Positions 37,079 to 45,233 of a stretch of DNA of 64,000 nt are shown one piece after another. Position 1 is the first letter of the stretch. Each line of letters opens with the position of its first letter. Below the pieces are notes generated by a model. The model had not been told where the DNA came from. It did not search any database and saw only the letters and a list, made by a program, of their open reading frames with translations. Origin of the DNA: Ruegeria sp. SCSIO 43209 (GTDB taxonomy: Bacteria; Pseudomonadota; Alphaproteobacteria; Rhodobacterales; Rhodobacteraceae); contig NZ_CP065359.1 of assembly GCF_019904295.1 (NCBI RefSeq), forward strand, positions 3,346,001 to 3,410,000. The letters run 5' to 3'. Made by a program: the position numbers and the translations under genes.

Positions 37079-37227
37079 CTTGCGTCCTTTCCCGTTTCCG
37101 GGCGCGGTGCCCGTATGTTTGACTGCGCGACTGTAGTATCTGCGCCTGCAAGCGAAAGCCTGTTTCTTGTGATTCATAAGCCATTGATTTACCGTCCCGG
37201 CAGGATCAAGTGTTGCGGATACTGAAC

Positions 37228-37794
37228 ATGAAGAACACCAGCCAAGAGGATTTGACCCTCGGATTGCGCCTGCGAACCTTGCGAGAGCGTGCAGGCTTAT
37301 CTCAGCGGGCGCTGGCCAAGAAGTCGGATGTGCCGAACTCAACCATCTCACTGATCGAGTCGGGCAAGATGAATCCATCGGTTGGTGCGTTACGGCGTAT
37401 TCTGCAAGGCATACCGATTGGCATGTCCGATTTCTTTTCCTTCGAAATCGAACCTGAGCAGACCGTGTTTTACGCCTCAGAAGAACTTACTGAGATCGGA
37501 AAGGGTGGGCTGTCTCTGCGGCAGGTAGGATCAAACCTGCATGGTCGCGCGATGATGATCTTGCAGGAAACTTACGAGCTAGGGGCTGACACCGGTCGCG
37601 TGATGTACGGGCATGAGGCGGAAGAGGGCGGTATTGTCATTTCGGGTCGGGTGGAGGTGACCGTGGGTGATAAGCGCAAGGTACTGGGACCAGGCGATGC
37701 TTATTATTTCGACAGTCGCACCCCGCACCGGTTCAGGCAGGTCGGCCCCGAAGTTTGCCGGGTCATCAGCGCCTGCACTCCGCCTACATTCTAA
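37228..37794 (+). CDS. XRE-cupin regulator, PuuR-like
   Basis: The 188-residue regulator has an N-terminal XRE helix-turn-helix (about 10-62: LGLRLRTLRERAGLSQRALA, NSTISLIESGKMNPSVGALR) and a C-terminal cupin (about 100-185: GVEVTVGD-like GRVEVTVGDKRKVLGPGDAY, FDSRTPHRFRQ). This layout is that of PuuR, which represses putrescine/GABA genes and senses polyamines. Its position opposite gabT-gabD fits. A GTG at 37210 is the alternative start. It may also act on the downstream cluster, but the dyads there are not proven to be its sites. Confidence 0.86.
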   Translation: MKNTSQEDLTLGLRLRTLRERAGLSQRALAKKSDVPNSTISLIESGKMNPSVGALRRILQGIPIGMSDFFSFEIEPEQTVFYASEELTEIGKGGLSLRQVGSNLHGRAMMILQETYELGADTGRVMYGHEAEEGGIVISGRVEVTVGDKRKVLGPGDAYYFDSRTPHRFRQVGPEVCRVISACTPPTF

Positions 37795-37814
37795 GCATCA
37801 CGGCAGAAATTTCA

Positions 37815-37875
37815 GCACTATGCATCATAGTGTTGCAGTATCTCCTGGTTTGATCCACAGTATGATGCATAGTGC
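37815..37875. promoter_or_regulatory. Paired dyad operators / long inverted repeat
   Basis: A 15-bp perfect inverted repeat (GCACTATGCATCATA at 37815-37829, its complement at 37861-37875) surrounds a 31-base spacer. Each arm is also near-palindromic by itself: CACTATG-CAT-CATAGTG (37816-37832) and CAGTATG-ATG-CATAGTG (37857-37873, one mismatch), with centres 41 bases apart, about four helical turns. No T-run follows, so a terminator is unlikely. It lies 57 bases before the VOC gene and looks like a cooperative operator for the cluster that follows. Confidence 0.6.
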
Positions 37876-37931
37876 GGGAAATTCCTGCAGATAATCCAGG
37901 GTGTCCGCCGCCCAATTCAGAGAGTACCGGA

Positions 37932-38405
37932 ATGAAAAAGAAACCTGCCACTCTGCCACGTGGCTATCGCACCTGCACCGCATCGCTTGCCGTCGCCGAC
38001 GTCGATGCCGCGCTAACTTTCTACGAAAGCGCCTTTGATGCGAAGATACAGGCCTATGACGCGGATGAGGCCCCCGGCTTTGCCTCGATCAAGATCGGCA
38101 ACTCGATGCTGTTTGTCACCGCCGGATGGGGTGCGCACGGCCCCGCCATTCCGGGCACAGTTACTCCGATTGGGCATCATATGTATGTCGAAGATGTGGA
38201 CACTGCCCTTGCAGTCGCGTTGGAAAGCGGTGCCAGCCTGATCGCTGAGGCGGCGGACACCTATTGGGGCGAACGCTGCGCCACGATTGCCGATCCGTTT
38301 GGTCATGTCTGGACGTTGGCGACCCGCGTCGAAAACCTGAAGCCAGCTGATATCAGTGAACGGCGCAAAGCGCTGCTGGACGCGGCGCAGATCGAGGCTG
38401 CATGA
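37932..38405 (+). CDS. VOC/glyoxalase-fold (PhnB-like) protein
   Basis: The 157-residue protein has a vicinal-oxygen-chelate fold: paired beta-alpha-beta units with ADVDAALTFYESAFDAKIQA, HHMYVEDVDTALAVALESGA and WGERCATIADPFGHVWTLAT. It resembles PhnB/glyoxalase-28 proteins, which include metal-dependent enzymes and binding proteins, so the reaction is open. ATG 37932 is chosen, with a CCGGA site directly before it. It is the first gene of the run that ends with the C45 acyltransferase and overlaps the next gene by four bases. Confidence 0.83.
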   Translation: MKKKPATLPRGYRTCTASLAVADVDAALTFYESAFDAKIQAYDADEAPGFASIKIGNSMLFVTAGWGAHGPAIPGTVTPIGHHMYVEDVDTALAVALESGASLIAEAADTYWGERCATIADPFGHVWTLATRVENLKPADISERRKALLDAAQIEAA

Positions 38406-38752
38406 ACGACGCCCCCCTTCCCACATTCACGATCCGTCAAAACGATCTGGCCATTCTCGCGGCTGAGGGTCGCATCGGCGACTATCCGGTCGCCGTTCGC
38501 ACGGCGCGTGAGGTGATCAGCGGCGGCTTTGCCAACCACTCGGCGCATCCCAATACCTGGACTGTATACTTTCTGGTCGATGGCCAATGGGCGCTGGTCG
38601 AATCCACGCGCGGGCTGCGGCGGGAGTGGTCCAGCCTTGATCGGCTTGAGAAATGGCTGCGCAGTTGCGGATTCCGGTTCTTCTGGGTTCGCAACGACAT
38701 CGATTTTGTGGAACCGCAGGCAGAAGATACCGCCGAGGAAGCCGCAGTATGA
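38402..38752 (+). CDS. Conserved-looking protein of unknown function
   Basis: I do not recognise this 116-residue soluble protein. It has a basic, tryptophan-rich centre (NTWTVYFLVDGQWALVESTR, REWSSLDRLEKWLRSCGFRF) and an acidic alanine-rich tail. No signal peptide, membrane helix or metal motif is visible. Four-base overlaps at both ends (ATGA with the VOC gene and with a 45-codon ORF) show it is translated within the cluster. Confidence 0.65.
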   Translation: MNDAPLPTFTIRQNDLAILAAEGRIGDYPVAVRTAREVISGGFANHSAHPNTWTVYFLVDGQWALVESTRGLRREWSSLDRLEKWLRSCGFRFFWVRNDIDFVEPQAEDTAEEAAV

Positions 38753-38886
38753 GGGCAGTCGCCTCGGAAAACCATAGCCTGAGGACAGCAGGCTTGCGTG
38801 ACCACACGGTTTTATGTTCCGATGAAGAACGCCGGATCAAATCGGCGGTCGCAATCGGCAAGAAAATGAGAAGAAACGAAAAATGA
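38749..38886 (+). CDS. Possible 45-residue peptide coupled to its neighbours
   Basis: A short ORF of 45 codons begins with an ATG that overlaps the previous stop (ATGA) and ends with a TGA that overlaps the ATG of the nitrilase gene (ATGA). The product is strongly basic at its end (KKMRRNEK) and has no recognisable motif. Overlap on both sides is the pattern of a real coupled gene. The sequence could also be only a spacer carrying the nitrilase ribosome site (GAGAAG). Confidence 0.35.
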   Translation: MRAVASENHSLRTAGLRDHTVLCSDEERRIKSAVAIGKKMRRNEK

Positions 38887-39851
38887 CCCCTTTTGCGATA
38901 ACCGGAATCCAGATGCATGTCGGTGCGTTGCAGTCGAATGTCGACGCGATGCTGCACCGGATCGACATTATGATGGCGCGGTTCCCTTGGACCCAGATGG
39001 CCCTGTTCAGCGAACTGGCGCCTCATGGTCCGCTCGACCGGTTTGCACAGCCCTTTCCCAATGACGACCTGTCGCGCTTTCAGGATGCCGCTCGGCGTTA
39101 TGGGATCTGGCTGATCCCCGGTTCGATGTTCGAAAAGCACGAAGATGGACGGATTTTCAACACCTCGGTGGTGATCAACCCCGAAGGTGAGATCGTCTCA
39201 AAATACTCCAAGATGTTCCCGTTCAAACCTTATGAACAGAACATCGCATCGGGTACCGAATTCTGCATCTTTGATGTGCCGGATGTGGGCCGGTTTGGCC
39301 TGTCGATCTGCTACGATATCTGGTTCCCCGAAACCACCCGCCACCTGACTAGCCAAGGGGTCGAGGTTCTGCTGCACCCGGTTCTGACCGGCACAACCGA
39401 CCGCGAGGCCGAGCTGTCGATCGCCAAGGCGACCGCTGCGCAGTTCCAATGCTATGTGTTTGACGTGAACGGGCTGGCCGCCGGGGGCGTGGGCCGCTCG
39501 CTGGTCGTCGACCCATCGGCCACCGTGCTGCACCAATCCGCAGGGCAAGAGGATATTTTCCCGATTGAGATCGATCTTGATCAGGTTCGCCGCCAACGCG
39601 AGGTCGGACTGAAAGGTCTGGGGCAGGTTCTCAAAAGCTTCCGCGACCGCGAGGCGGAGTTCCCGGTCTATGACCGGACTAGCGGGGCGGATGCCTATCT
39701 GCACACGCTCGGCCCGCTGCGCATTCCGCAGAAAGGCGACGTTGCGGGCGTCGCTGCATCCGACCCCAGAACGGCGCTGGGATATACTGAAGACGCCGCG
39801 ACCAAGCCCGACAATCTGTATCTCTATAAAGGGCGCTCTGGCACAGACTGA
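38883..39851 (+). CDS. Carbon-nitrogen hydrolase (nitrilase superfamily)
   Basis: The 322-residue nitrilase-superfamily enzyme has the Glu-Lys-Cys triad: Glu44 in MALFSELAPHG, Lys110 in VSKYSKMFPF and Cys143 in FGLSICYDIWFPE. A second Glu is in TTDREAELSIAKATAAQ. The superfamily includes amidases, N-carbamoylputrescine amidase and nitrilases; the sequence does not decide between them. It is cytoplasmic. Beside a decarboxylase, a ligase and an acyltransferase, it probably cleaves or rearranges an amide in the same pathway. Confidence 0.88.
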   Translation: MTPFAITGIQMHVGALQSNVDAMLHRIDIMMARFPWTQMALFSELAPHGPLDRFAQPFPNDDLSRFQDAARRYGIWLIPGSMFEKHEDGRIFNTSVVINPEGEIVSKYSKMFPFKPYEQNIASGTEFCIFDVPDVGRFGLSICYDIWFPETTRHLTSQGVEVLLHPVLTGTTDREAELSIAKATAAQFQCYVFDVNGLAAGGVGRSLVVDPSATVLHQSAGQEDIFPIEIDLDQVRRQREVGLKGLGQVLKSFRDREAEFPVYDRTSGADAYLHTLGPLRIPQKGDVAGVAASDPRTALGYTEDAATKPDNLYLYKGRSGTD

Positions 39852-39893
39852 TACCGGCCCAGCTTTTCGGTATCGGCAGAAAGGAAAAATTTC

Positions 39894-42626
39894 ATGCACG
39901 GCATTTCCGATAGCGAAAAGCTCCACACCATCTCGGACTACTACAGCGCCTCGCAATTGAGGGCAGACCGGTGGAGCGCGCTGCGGGAAACGGCCGAGTC
40001 CCTGGATCAGGGCGGTAACGAAAAAGATCGGGACCGGGCACGGCAGTTGCTGCAGGCGCTGGCCCCGATCGAGGTGTATTTCGCTTTTCCGGGCGGATCG
40101 GCGTTCGACTATCTGCGTCGTTTGCTGGACCATGGGAACTTTGGCGATTTCTCAACCGCCGTGCGCCGGGTGTCGCGGGCGCTGACCTCAGGGGCCTATC
40201 GTCGCCGCTCGATCCCGCTGATCGCGGATGAGACCGAGGTTGATGAGTTCGAGGACGAGTCCACCCAAAGCCATGAAGCCCGCGCGCTGGGCCGCCCATA
40301 TTTCGAGGTGATGATCGTTGACAAGGTCAACGAACATCAGGAACGGTTCCTGCAAACCAGCCTGCAACGGATGCGCCGCAGCGAAGATCCGTTTATTTAT
40401 GAAACCGTTGTCGTTCCCAGTGTCGAGGATGCGCTGATCGGGGTTCTGTTCAACCAGAATGTACAGGCGGTCATTGTTCGCCCGGGCCTTAGCCTGAAGT
40501 CCAAGAACGAAACCAATGTTTTGGGCCGCTATATCAGCCTCTATGGCGAGGGCGCCGATCTTGATGCGCTGTCCCCCTCGGAATACGGCCCTGAAACCTG
40601 CCGCAGGATCGGCATGCTGCGCCCCGAGCTGGACGCTTATCTAATCACCGACCGTTCGGCGGAAGATATTGCCGGTCTCGATCTGGGCCTGTGCCGGCGG
40701 GTCTTCTACAATCAGGAAGACTTTCTGGAATTGCACCTGAACATCCTGCGCGGGGTGCAGCGGCGCTATAAGACACCGTTCTTCACGGCGCTCAAGGAAT
40801 ACTCAAAACAGCCCACGGGCGTGTTCCACGCGATGCCGATCAGCCGGGGTAAATCGATTAGTCGCAGCCACTGGATTCAGGACATGGGGGCGTTCTACGG
40901 ATCAAATATCTTCATGGCGGAAACTTCGGCCACGTCTGGCGGGCTGGATTCGCTGCTGGAGCCGAAGGGCCCGATAAAAGAGGCGCAAGAGGCTGCCGCA
41001 CGCGCATTCGGCTCTAAACAGACGTTTTTTGCGACTAACGGCACCTCGACCTGCAACAAAATCGTTGTGCAAGCACTGGTACGGCCCGGAGATATCGTGC
41101 TGATCGACCGCGATTGCCACAAATCGCACCACTACGGCATGGTGCTGGCGGGGGCGAGCGTCGTCTATATGGACAGCTATCCGCTGCACGATTACTCGAT
41201 GTATGGCGCGGTGCCAATCCGAGAGATCAAGCACAAACTGTTGGCCCTACGCGCTGCTGGGAAGCTTGATCGTGTGCGGATGGTGCTGCTGACCAACTGT
41301 ACATTCGATGGCATCGTCTACAATGTGCAGCGGGTGATGCAGGAATGTCTCGCGATCAAGAAAGACCTGGTTTTCCTGTGGGATGAGGCGTGGTTCGCCT
41401 ATGCAAGGTTTGCGCCCAATTCTCGTGTGCGCACGGCAATGCGGTCGGCCAATATCCTGCGCGAACAGTTCCGTTCGACGGAACATGCCGAGGCCTACGA
41501 GGCCCAACAGGCGGCTCTCGAAGGTGCAGATGACGAAACATTGCTAAACGCCCGCCTGATCGCGCCGCCTGACGCGCGGGTCCGGGTCTATGCGACGCAA
41601 TCAACCCACAAGACGCTGACCTCATTGCGGCAGGGTTCGATGATCCATGTCAACGACCAGCAGTTCAAAGGCGCGGTGGAAGAGGCCTTTCACGAGGCCT
41701 ATATGACCCACACCTCGACCTCGCCCAACTATCAGATCATCGCCTCGCTGGATGTGGGCCGCAGGCAGGTCGAGATCGAAGGGTACGAGTTCGTCCAGCG
41801 GCAGGTCGAAAGCGCGATGGCAATCCGCCGGGCCGTGACGACCCATCCGCTGCTCAGAAAGTATTTCAAGCTGGTCACGGCGGGCGACATGATCCCCGAG
41901 CAATATCGCGAAAGCGGCATGACCAGCTATTTCGATCCCGATCAGGGATGGGCCGATGTTTGGGATTGCTGGGCCAAGGACGAGTTTGTTCTGGATGCCA
42001 CCCGCATCACGCTGCATGTGGGCGCCACGGGCTGGGACGGCGATACGTTCAAGACCAAGATCCTGATGGATAAATACGGCATCCAGATCAACAAGACCTC
42101 GCGCAATACCGTGTTGTTCATGACCAATATCGGCACCACACGCAGCTCGGTCGCTTATCTGATCGAGGTTCTGGTCGAGATCGCCAAGGAGTTAGACGAT
42201 CTGATGGACGATGCCTCGAAGATGGAAAAACGGGCCTTTGAAAAGCGCGTCAGCAACCTGAGCGAACACGTCCCACCTCTGCCTGATTTTAGTCGGTTCC
42301 ACGATGCGTTCCGCTGTGAAGCAGGTACCGAAGCCGGTGACATCCGTACGGCGTTTTTTCTGTCCTATGACGAAGACAATTGCGACTACGTCGAGCCCGA
42401 CAAGGAGATGTTGGAACGGCTCGAAGCCGGGGAAGAGATGGTCTCGGCCACCTTCGTGATTCCCTATCCGCCGGGTTTTCCCATTTTGGTACCGGGGCAG
42501 GTGATCAGCCCTGAAATTCTCAAATTCATGCAGGAACTGGACGTGTCAGAGATCCACGGATTCCGTGCCGATCTGGGCCTGCGCATTTTTACCGAAGACG
42601 CTTTGAAATCAGTAAAGAACCCCTAA
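39894..42626 (+). CDS. Orn/Lys/Arg-type PLP decarboxylase, extended
   Basis: The 910-residue fold-I PLP decarboxylase is longer than typical biodegradative Orn/Lys/Arg decarboxylases (about 710-760). The extra length is mainly N-terminal (about residues 1-150, with an acidic VDEFEDESTQ stretch). Core motifs are FATNGTSTCNKIVVQALVRP, RDCHKSHHYGMVLAG, LVFLWDEAWFAYARF and the PLP Lys573 in QSTHKTLTSLRQGSM. The C-terminal domain ends ISPEILKFMQELDVSEIHGF. It should turn a basic amino acid into a diamine, but which one is open. A clear AAAGGA precedes the ATG. Confidence 0.88.
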   Translation: MHGISDSEKLHTISDYYSASQLRADRWSALRETAESLDQGGNEKDRDRARQLLQALAPIEVYFAFPGGSAFDYLRRLLDHGNFGDFSTAVRRVSRALTSGAYRRRSIPLIADETEVDEFEDESTQSHEARALGRPYFEVMIVDKVNEHQERFLQTSLQRMRRSEDPFIYETVVVPSVEDALIGVLFNQNVQAVIVRPGLSLKSKNETNVLGRYISLYGEGADLDALSPSEYGPETCRRIGMLRPELDAYLITDRSAEDIAGLDLGLCRRVFYNQEDFLELHLNILRGVQRRYKTPFFTALKEYSKQPTGVFHAMPISRGKSISRSHWIQDMGAFYGSNIFMAETSATSGGLDSLLEPKGPIKEAQEAAARAFGSKQTFFATNGTSTCNKIVVQALVRPGDIVLIDRDCHKSHHYGMVLAGASVVYMDSYPLHDYSMYGAVPIREIKHKLLALRAAGKLDRVRMVLLTNCTFDGIVYNVQRVMQECLAIKKDLVFLWDEAWFAYARFAPNSRVRTAMRSANILREQFRSTEHAEAYEAQQAALEGADDETLLNARLIAPPDARVRVYATQSTHKTLTSLRQGSMIHVNDQQFKGAVEEAFHEAYMTHTSTSPNYQIIASLDVGRRQVEIEGYEFVQRQVESAMAIRRAVTTHPLLRKYFKLVTAGDMIPEQYRESGMTSYFDPDQGWADVWDCWAKDEFVLDATRITLHVGATGWDGDTFKTKILMDKYGIQINKTSRNTVLFMTNIGTTRSSVAYLIEVLVEIAKELDDLMDDASKMEKRAFEKRVSNLSEHVPPLPDFSRFHDAFRCEAGTEAGDIRTAFFLSYDEDNCDYVEPDKEMLERLEAGEEMVSATFVIPYPPGFPILVPGQVISPEILKFMQELDVSEIHGFRADLGLRIFTEDALKSVKNP

Positions 42627-42648
42627 GGGGTCAGGGAGGACAACAATC

Positions 42649-44097
42649 ATGCCAAAGAAGGTGCTGAAAAACATCTCGGAAATCCGCCGGTATTTCCATA
42701 CCAACAAGGACCCGATCTATTTCGTATCGGCAACCAATTTCAACCTGTTGGGGCTGGATGAATGGGTGATGAACTTCACCTATATCTGCTACATGGATTG
42801 CTTTGACGGGCGACATCCGAACGTGTTTGTGCCTTCGGAAATGCCGCATGATGAGTTTCAGTCCATCGAAGACATCAACAATTATCTGCTGCAGCACAAA
42901 GAGGTCATCGACCTGGTCAAGCGGCGCGGTGGCAAGCCCAAGTTTGTCTTCCTGATGTTCGACGAGACGACTGAGAAGCTGGTCAAGGAGCTGGGCGGTC
43001 AGCTGTGGTTCCCCAAAGCCAAGCTGCGCACCAAATGTGACAACAAGATCGAAACTGTCCGTATCGGCAATAAGGCGGGTGTGCCTTCGGTGCCCAACAC
43101 GCTGAGCGTTGTCAAAAGCTATGATCACCTGAAAAAGATCTGCGAAAAGGCCGGATTGGGGAATGATCTGGTGCTACAATCCGCCTTCGGCGACAGTGGC
43201 CATACGACGTTTTTCATCAAGTCCGAGGCCGATTTCAACAAGCACAAAGACGAGATCATCGGCGAAGGCGAGATCAAGATCATGAAGCGGATCGACTGTC
43301 GCGGGGCGGCGATCGAGGCCTGTGCGACCTCGGAGGGTACCATCGTTGGCCCGCTGATGACTGAGCTTGTGGGCTTCAAGGAACTTACCCCCTATCGCGG
43401 CGGCTGGTGCGGGAATGAGATTTTCTCAACCGCCTTTCCACCGAAAGCACGTGAACAGGCGCGGCAATTGACCTTCCAATTCGGGGAAGAGCTGCGCAAA
43501 TCAGGCTATCGCGGCTATTTCGAACTCGACTTCCTGATCGATAAGAAAACCGACGAACTGTGGTTGGGCGAATTGAACCCCCGTATCACTGGCGCCAGCT
43601 CGATGACCAACCACGCGGCCTTTGCGCACGCTGATGCGCCACTGTTTCTGTTCCATCTACTTGAGTTTTCAAAGAAGCCCTTCGAGCTGGATGTCGAGGA
43701 ACTGAATGCCCGCTGGGCGGATCCGGACATGATCGACAGCTGGTCGCAAATGGTAATCAAACACACCGATGACAGTGTCGACCGGATCACGCAGGCCCCA
43801 CAGTCGGGCATCTACAAGATGCTGGAAGATGGCCGCGTCGTGTTCGACCGGTTCGACTATCACCGCCGCGCGGTGGGCGAGAACGAAGCGTTCTTCCTGC
43901 GTATCTCGAATGTCGGTGATTACCGCTATGAGGGCGCTGATTTGGGTATCCTCGTGACTCGCGGGCGGTCGATGACCAAGGGCTTCAAACTGACGGACAA
44001 ATCGAAGAAGTGGATTCATGGGATCACTTCGGCTTATACGGCTGAACCGCTGCCCGCGGCACAGCCGATGGAAGACCCCGCGTTCAAAATTATGTAG
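42649..44097 (+). CDS. ATP-grasp carboxylate-amine ligase
   Basis: The 482-residue protein has an ATP-grasp fold: nucleotide-binding LVLQSAFGDSGHTTFFIKS, EIKIMKRIDCRGAAIEACA, and the metal-binding RGYFELDFLIDKK with LWLGELNPRITGASSMTNH. Such ligases join a carboxylate to an amine through an acyl phosphate. Together with the decarboxylase before it, a simple idea is ligation of the amine product to an amino acid or similar acid. GGGAGG lies about 14 bases upstream of ATG. The acidic N-terminal 100 residues are not recognised. Confidence 0.87.
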   Translation: MPKKVLKNISEIRRYFHTNKDPIYFVSATNFNLLGLDEWVMNFTYICYMDCFDGRHPNVFVPSEMPHDEFQSIEDINNYLLQHKEVIDLVKRRGGKPKFVFLMFDETTEKLVKELGGQLWFPKAKLRTKCDNKIETVRIGNKAGVPSVPNTLSVVKSYDHLKKICEKAGLGNDLVLQSAFGDSGHTTFFIKSEADFNKHKDEIIGEGEIKIMKRIDCRGAAIEACATSEGTIVGPLMTELVGFKELTPYRGGWCGNEIFSTAFPPKAREQARQLTFQFGEELRKSGYRGYFELDFLIDKKTDELWLGELNPRITGASSMTNHAAFAHADAPLFLFHLLEFSKKPFELDVEELNARWADPDMIDSWSQMVIKHTDDSVDRITQAPQSGIYKMLEDGRVVFDRFDYHRRAVGENEAFFLRISNVGDYRYEGADLGILVTRGRSMTKGFKLTDKSKKWIHGITSAYTAEPLPAAQPMEDPAFKIM

Positions 44098-44105
44098 AAA
44101 GCCCC

Positions 44106-45095
44106 ATGGCGCTTGTTTTTCGCTCAATCGACGAGGAACAGCCCGGTCCCAAGCTGGCCGGGCTGTTTGCCGAATACTGGCCCGCCTACCGCAAATGGTG
44201 GGCGCAAGAGGGATATTCGGCCCGCCCCACCTATCGCGAATGCCTCCGCGCCTTGCAAAAGCACATGCCCGAGATTCTGCCGCTTTATGAAGAGATCGTC
44301 GAATTGGTCGGCGGCAGCGACAGCCAGGCGCGGTTTCTCAGCTTTTACTGCCCGCCGAAATATCTTTCGGGCTGCAGCCAGGCGATTTGGCGTGGCAAGA
44401 CACCGTTTCTGGTGCGCAATTACGACTACCATCCAAAAACCTTTGACGCCGCTCTGCTGAAAACCCGCTGGGACGGGCGCGGGATCATCGGGATGAGCGA
44501 CGGCGTTCTGGGTCTGCTTGATGGCATCAACGATGCCGGTCTGACGGTCTCGCTCACCTTTGGCGGGCGGCGCGAGGTCGGCGACGGCTTTGGCGTGCCG
44601 CTGATCCTGCGCTATGTCCTTCAAACCTGCGAGACCACTGCGCAAGCGGTTGACTGCCTGTGCCGCATCCCTTGTCATATGAGCTATAACGTCACCGTTC
44701 TGGATGCGAAACACAATCACAGCACGGTGTACCTTGCCCCGGACCGGCACCCGCAAATCTCGGACCAGCCGGTCGCGACAAACCATCAGGGCCATGTCGA
44801 ATGGTCCACCCATGCGCGCTTTACGGCCACCGTGGAACGCGAAAGGTTCTTGCTCAACCGTCTCAACCAGCACCCGGAAAGCGAGAAGCGGTTTATCGAT
44901 GCGTTCCTGCGTCCGCCGCTTTATTCAACGGCTTTCAGATCAGGTTTCGGCACGCTCTATACTGCGGTCTATCGGCCTGCGAAGAAGCAGTTGCAACTGC
45001 TTTGGCCCGGTGCCAGCTGGGACTTGTCCTTCGATGGCTTCAAAGAGGGTGAGCTGAGCCTGATGTTGCCCGACGAGGCCGAGCCTGCAGTCTGA
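44106..45095 (+). CDS. C45-family acyltransferase/amidohydrolase
   Basis: The 329-residue Ntn-type protein resembles penicillin acyl-CoA:6-APA acyltransferase (peptidase C45). It has an N-terminal helical part, then a Gly-Cys cleavage site at Cys90 (KYLSGCSQAIWRGKTP), FLVRNYDYHP, GLLDGINDAGLTVSLTFGG and ATNHQGHVEW. By family rule the chain cleaves itself before Cys90, which becomes the nucleophile. It would then transfer or hydrolyse an acyl group on the amide made by the ligase eight bases upstream. It is the last gene of the run. Confidence 0.85.
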   Translation: MALVFRSIDEEQPGPKLAGLFAEYWPAYRKWWAQEGYSARPTYRECLRALQKHMPEILPLYEEIVELVGGSDSQARFLSFYCPPKYLSGCSQAIWRGKTPFLVRNYDYHPKTFDAALLKTRWDGRGIIGMSDGVLGLLDGINDAGLTVSLTFGGRREVGDGFGVPLILRYVLQTCETTAQAVDCLCRIPCHMSYNVTVLDAKHNHSTVYLAPDRHPQISDQPVATNHQGHVEWSTHARFTATVERERFLLNRLNQHPESEKRFIDAFLRPPLYSTAFRSGFGTLYTAVYRPAKKQLQLLWPGASWDLSFDGFKEGELSLMLPDEAEPAV

Positions 45096-45233
45096 CAAGC
45101 GCGATCGCCCTTCTAAACTTCTTGCTCTTGGACGGGCGACGCAATAATGGGAGCGCGACGCGCGGCAGTTTCAAACAAGGCCCGGCGGGATCAACACCAC
45201 ATATTTCTATGACGCGATAGGACCACGGAAAGC

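Noticed and set aside
36155..37225. Plus-strand ORF (356 codons) opposite gabT
   Set aside because: gabT is unmistakable on the minus strand and this frame shows no family features.
37815..37875. Rho-independent terminator for the PuuR-like gene
   Set aside because: The stem is long but AT-rich, the loop is 31 bases and no T-run follows; paired operator sites explain it better.
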